Assembly (NCBI GenBank): GCA_003520425.1 | Contig: DOUU01000155.1 | Coordinates: 5,586 to 12,501 of the forward strand | Source of the DNA: Deltaproteobacteria bacterium | Lineage (GTDB): Bacteria > Myxococcota_A > UBA9160 | Direction of reading: 5' to 3' | Length of the DNA stretch: 6,916 nt | Part shown: positions 5,432 through 6,916 of the stretch, piece after piece | Position numbering within the stretch: position 1 is the first letter of the stretch | Layout: the number at the start of each line of letters is the position of its first letter | The notes under the pieces: model-generated | Seen by the model: only the letters and a program-made list of their open reading frames with translations | Told to the model about the DNA's origin: nothing | Databases searched by the model: none | Made by a program: the position numbers and the translations under genes

Positions 5432-6916
5432 TTAGGACGCCGCCTTCACGGAGAGCAGGAACGACTCGAGGTCCATCTTCTCGTAGCCGCCGCTCAATAG
5501 CACGATCAGGCGCTCTCGGAGCCAGGGGATCTCCCGGGCGCGGCGAATCATATTGTCTGCGTTCCCGCCCTCGAGGATCGCGTACCAGTGGCGGATCATC
5601 TGGAAGATCCGATCCATCGGCTGGCGAATCCGGCTCTCGTAGGGCCTCAGGCGGGCCGCGCTGAAATCGCGATGCTGGAACGCGTCCAGGATGCAGTCGG
5701 CCGCATAGACGCCCCCGCGGATGGCCAGCGTCACGCCCGCCGAGAAGATGGGGTCGACGAACATCGAGGCGTCGCCCACCAGGACGAAGCCATTGCCGAC
5801 GAAGGAATCGTTGATGTAGGAGATGCCTGAGACGGTCTGCACGGGCATGGTCTGGCGGGCCCCATGGAGCCATGCGCGCACCTTCGGACAACCGCTCAGC
5901 GCGCGCTCGAACACTGCTTCGGGGTCGCCGGCGAGCTTCCCAGCGTAGTGGGCGTCCAGCACGACGCCGACACTCACGGTTTCACCGCGCAGTGGGATGT
6001 ACCAGACCCATCCGCCTTCCGTGGTGTGGATCTCGGTGGTGGTCGTAGCGGGAATCCGGTCTGCCGTCGGGATCAAGCTGCCCACGTCGCGGGGGTCGCC
6101 GCCCGCGAACTGCGTGAAGTGCGCGACCTTGTTGAGCGCCGGATCCGGTCTGCGCCAACCCATCTTGCGGGCGATGAGGCAGTCTCGGCCCGTGGCGTCG
6201 ATCACGAGGTCGGCCGCAATCCGTCGCGGGGCCGCACCGTTGGGTCCCGCGAGGACGCCCGTCACCCACCCGTCGCGCATGGCCACGTCCGCAACAGTCC
6301 AGCCCTCCCGCACTTCCGCGCCTTTCTGGCGGGCATTGTCCAAGAGCACTGCGTCGAAGCGCGCCCGATCGACGTGATAGGTATAGGAGCGAGGGAAGTA
6401 CGCGGGGCACTCGGCGGTGAGGAGGACGACCTCTTCGGGATCGCGAAACATCCCGAAGCGGATGCCCTGCTTCACCGCGAACCCGGCCGCTTCGATCTGC
6501 TCGGTCACGCCGAGTCGGTCCCACAGCTCCCAGAGGGCGGGAAGCAGGGACTCTCCCACGTGGTAGCGAGGAAAAGGCTCGCGCTCGAGCACGAGGACGC
6601 GCAGGCCATTGTCGGCCAAGACCGTGGCTGCGCTCGCTCCGCCCGGCCCTCCACCAATGACCACCACGTCCACGCGCTCGCTGTCCTGCCCGGGCTGCGG
6701 GCCCGGGCGCGCCGCTCGACGAATCGCCCGACGCCGCGGCACGGAGGGTCGGGCAGGATCGGGCGCAGGGAGCGCGCGAGGCGCCCTGGTGTCGCGCTCG
6801 GTGTGGCCCGCACTCAGCCCGAGTTCGCAAAGCACCTTGTCCTTGAGATCCACGAGCTTTGCGCTCGACAGGACGCGTGGGTGCGGAGCATCCACTTCCA
6901 CGATGCACTGGATTCG
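5432..6916 (-). CDS. Flavin-dependent halogenase-family FAD oxidoreductase (N-terminus unresolved, frame open to window edge)
   Basis: Numbered from the GTG at 6901 (489 residues). The FAD-binding Rossmann motif VVVIGGGPGGASAA begins at 79, followed by the ADP-contact E106 and PFPRYHVGESLLPA (109-122), typical of the tryptophan/phenol halogenase superfamily. The halogenase signature WxWxIP appears as WVWYIP (298-303). The second flavin motif is GDASMFVDPIFSAGV (376-390). K144 in FAVKQGIRF is a candidate for the catalytic lysine that carries the chlorinating or brominating species. The layout is closest to the phenol/pyrrole and CmlS-like halogenases. Related members act as plain FAD monooxygenases or reductases, so halogenation is an inference. 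A flavin reductase partner would be needed and is not in view. The frame continues upstream to the edge without a stop. The roughly 75 residues before the FAD motif include an Arg/Pro-rich linker and are atypical. A later GTG at 6673 would give a 413-residue protein starting VDVVVIGGG. The gene ends with TAA at 5434-5432. Confidence 0.85.
   Translation of the reverse strand, partial: RIQCIVEVDAPHPRVLSSAKLVDLKDKVLCELGLSAGHTERDTRAPRALPAPDPARPSVPRRRAIRRAARPGPQPGQDSERVDVVVIGGGPGGASAATVLADNGLRVLVLEREPFPRYHVGESLLPALWELWDRLGVTEQIEAAGFAVKQGIRFGMFRDPEEVVLLTAECPAYFPRSYTYHVDRARFDAVLLDNARQKGAEVREGWTVADVAMRDGWVTGVLAGPNGAAPRRIAADLVIDATGRDCLIARKMGWRRPDPALNKVAHFTQFAGGDPRDVGSLIPTADRIPATTTTEIHTTEGGWVWYIPLRGETVSVGVVLDAHYAGKLAGDPEAVFERALSGCPKVRAWLHGARQTMPVQTVSGISYINDSFVGNGFVLVGDASMFVDPIFSAGVTLAIRGGVYAADCILDAFQHRDFSAARLRPYESRIRQPMDRIFQMIRHWYAILEGGNADNMIRRAREIPWLRERLIVLLSGGYEKMDLESFLLSVKAAS

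Overview
The window is GC-rich and gene-dense, with strong codon bias toward G/C in third positions. That bias leaves long spurious open frames opposite the true genes. The gene types are a eukaryote-like Ser/Thr kinase with a membrane anchor and Pro/Ala-rich tail, an exported von Willebrand A protein, a flavin-dependent halogenase-type enzyme, and a rubrerythrin / heterodisulfide-reductase-like / DUF3501 cluster. Together they suggest a high-GC bacterium of the myxobacterial or broader deltaproteobacterial kind. This assignment is an inference from gene style, and no phylogenetic marker is present.

Layout, left to right. Positions 1-737 (minus strand, cut by the left edge) hold a DUF3501 protein that switches in frame, near residue 152, into what I read as the C-terminal half of an archaeal/eukaryotic-type diphthine synthase. 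Positions 734-2044 (minus) hold an Fe-S/CCG-domain oxidoreductase subunit whose stop overlaps the DUF3501 start (GTGA). Positions 2111-2536 (minus) hold a rubrerythrin without a rubredoxin domain, preceded by a plausible sigma70-type promoter. These three genes look like one transcription unit in the order rubrerythrin, Fe-S protein, DUF3501 fusion. The combination recurs in many bacteria and fits a peroxide or oxygen-stress redox module, although the DUF3501 role is unknown.

Positions 2615-4303 (minus) hold a transmembrane Ser/Thr protein kinase. It is transcribed divergently from an exported vWA-domain protein (4393-5271, plus strand). The short region between them carries two nearly concentric inverted repeats overlapping a good promoter for the kinase. 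The arrangement suggests a linked kinase / extracytoplasmic vWA pair under shared control.

The right end, 5432-6916 (minus), is a flavin-dependent halogenase-family oxidoreductase that converges on the vWA gene. Its reading frame stays open to the window edge, with about 80 residues ahead of the FAD-binding motif, so it may be a fusion or may start at an internal GTG. The 160-base convergent gap between it and the vWA gene contains two hairpins but no clear U-tract terminator.

The most unusual feature is the DUF3501 / diphthine-synthase fusion at the left edge. I saw no tRNA, rRNA, CRISPR array, insertion sequence or integrase. No stretch longer than about 300 bases lacks a gene.
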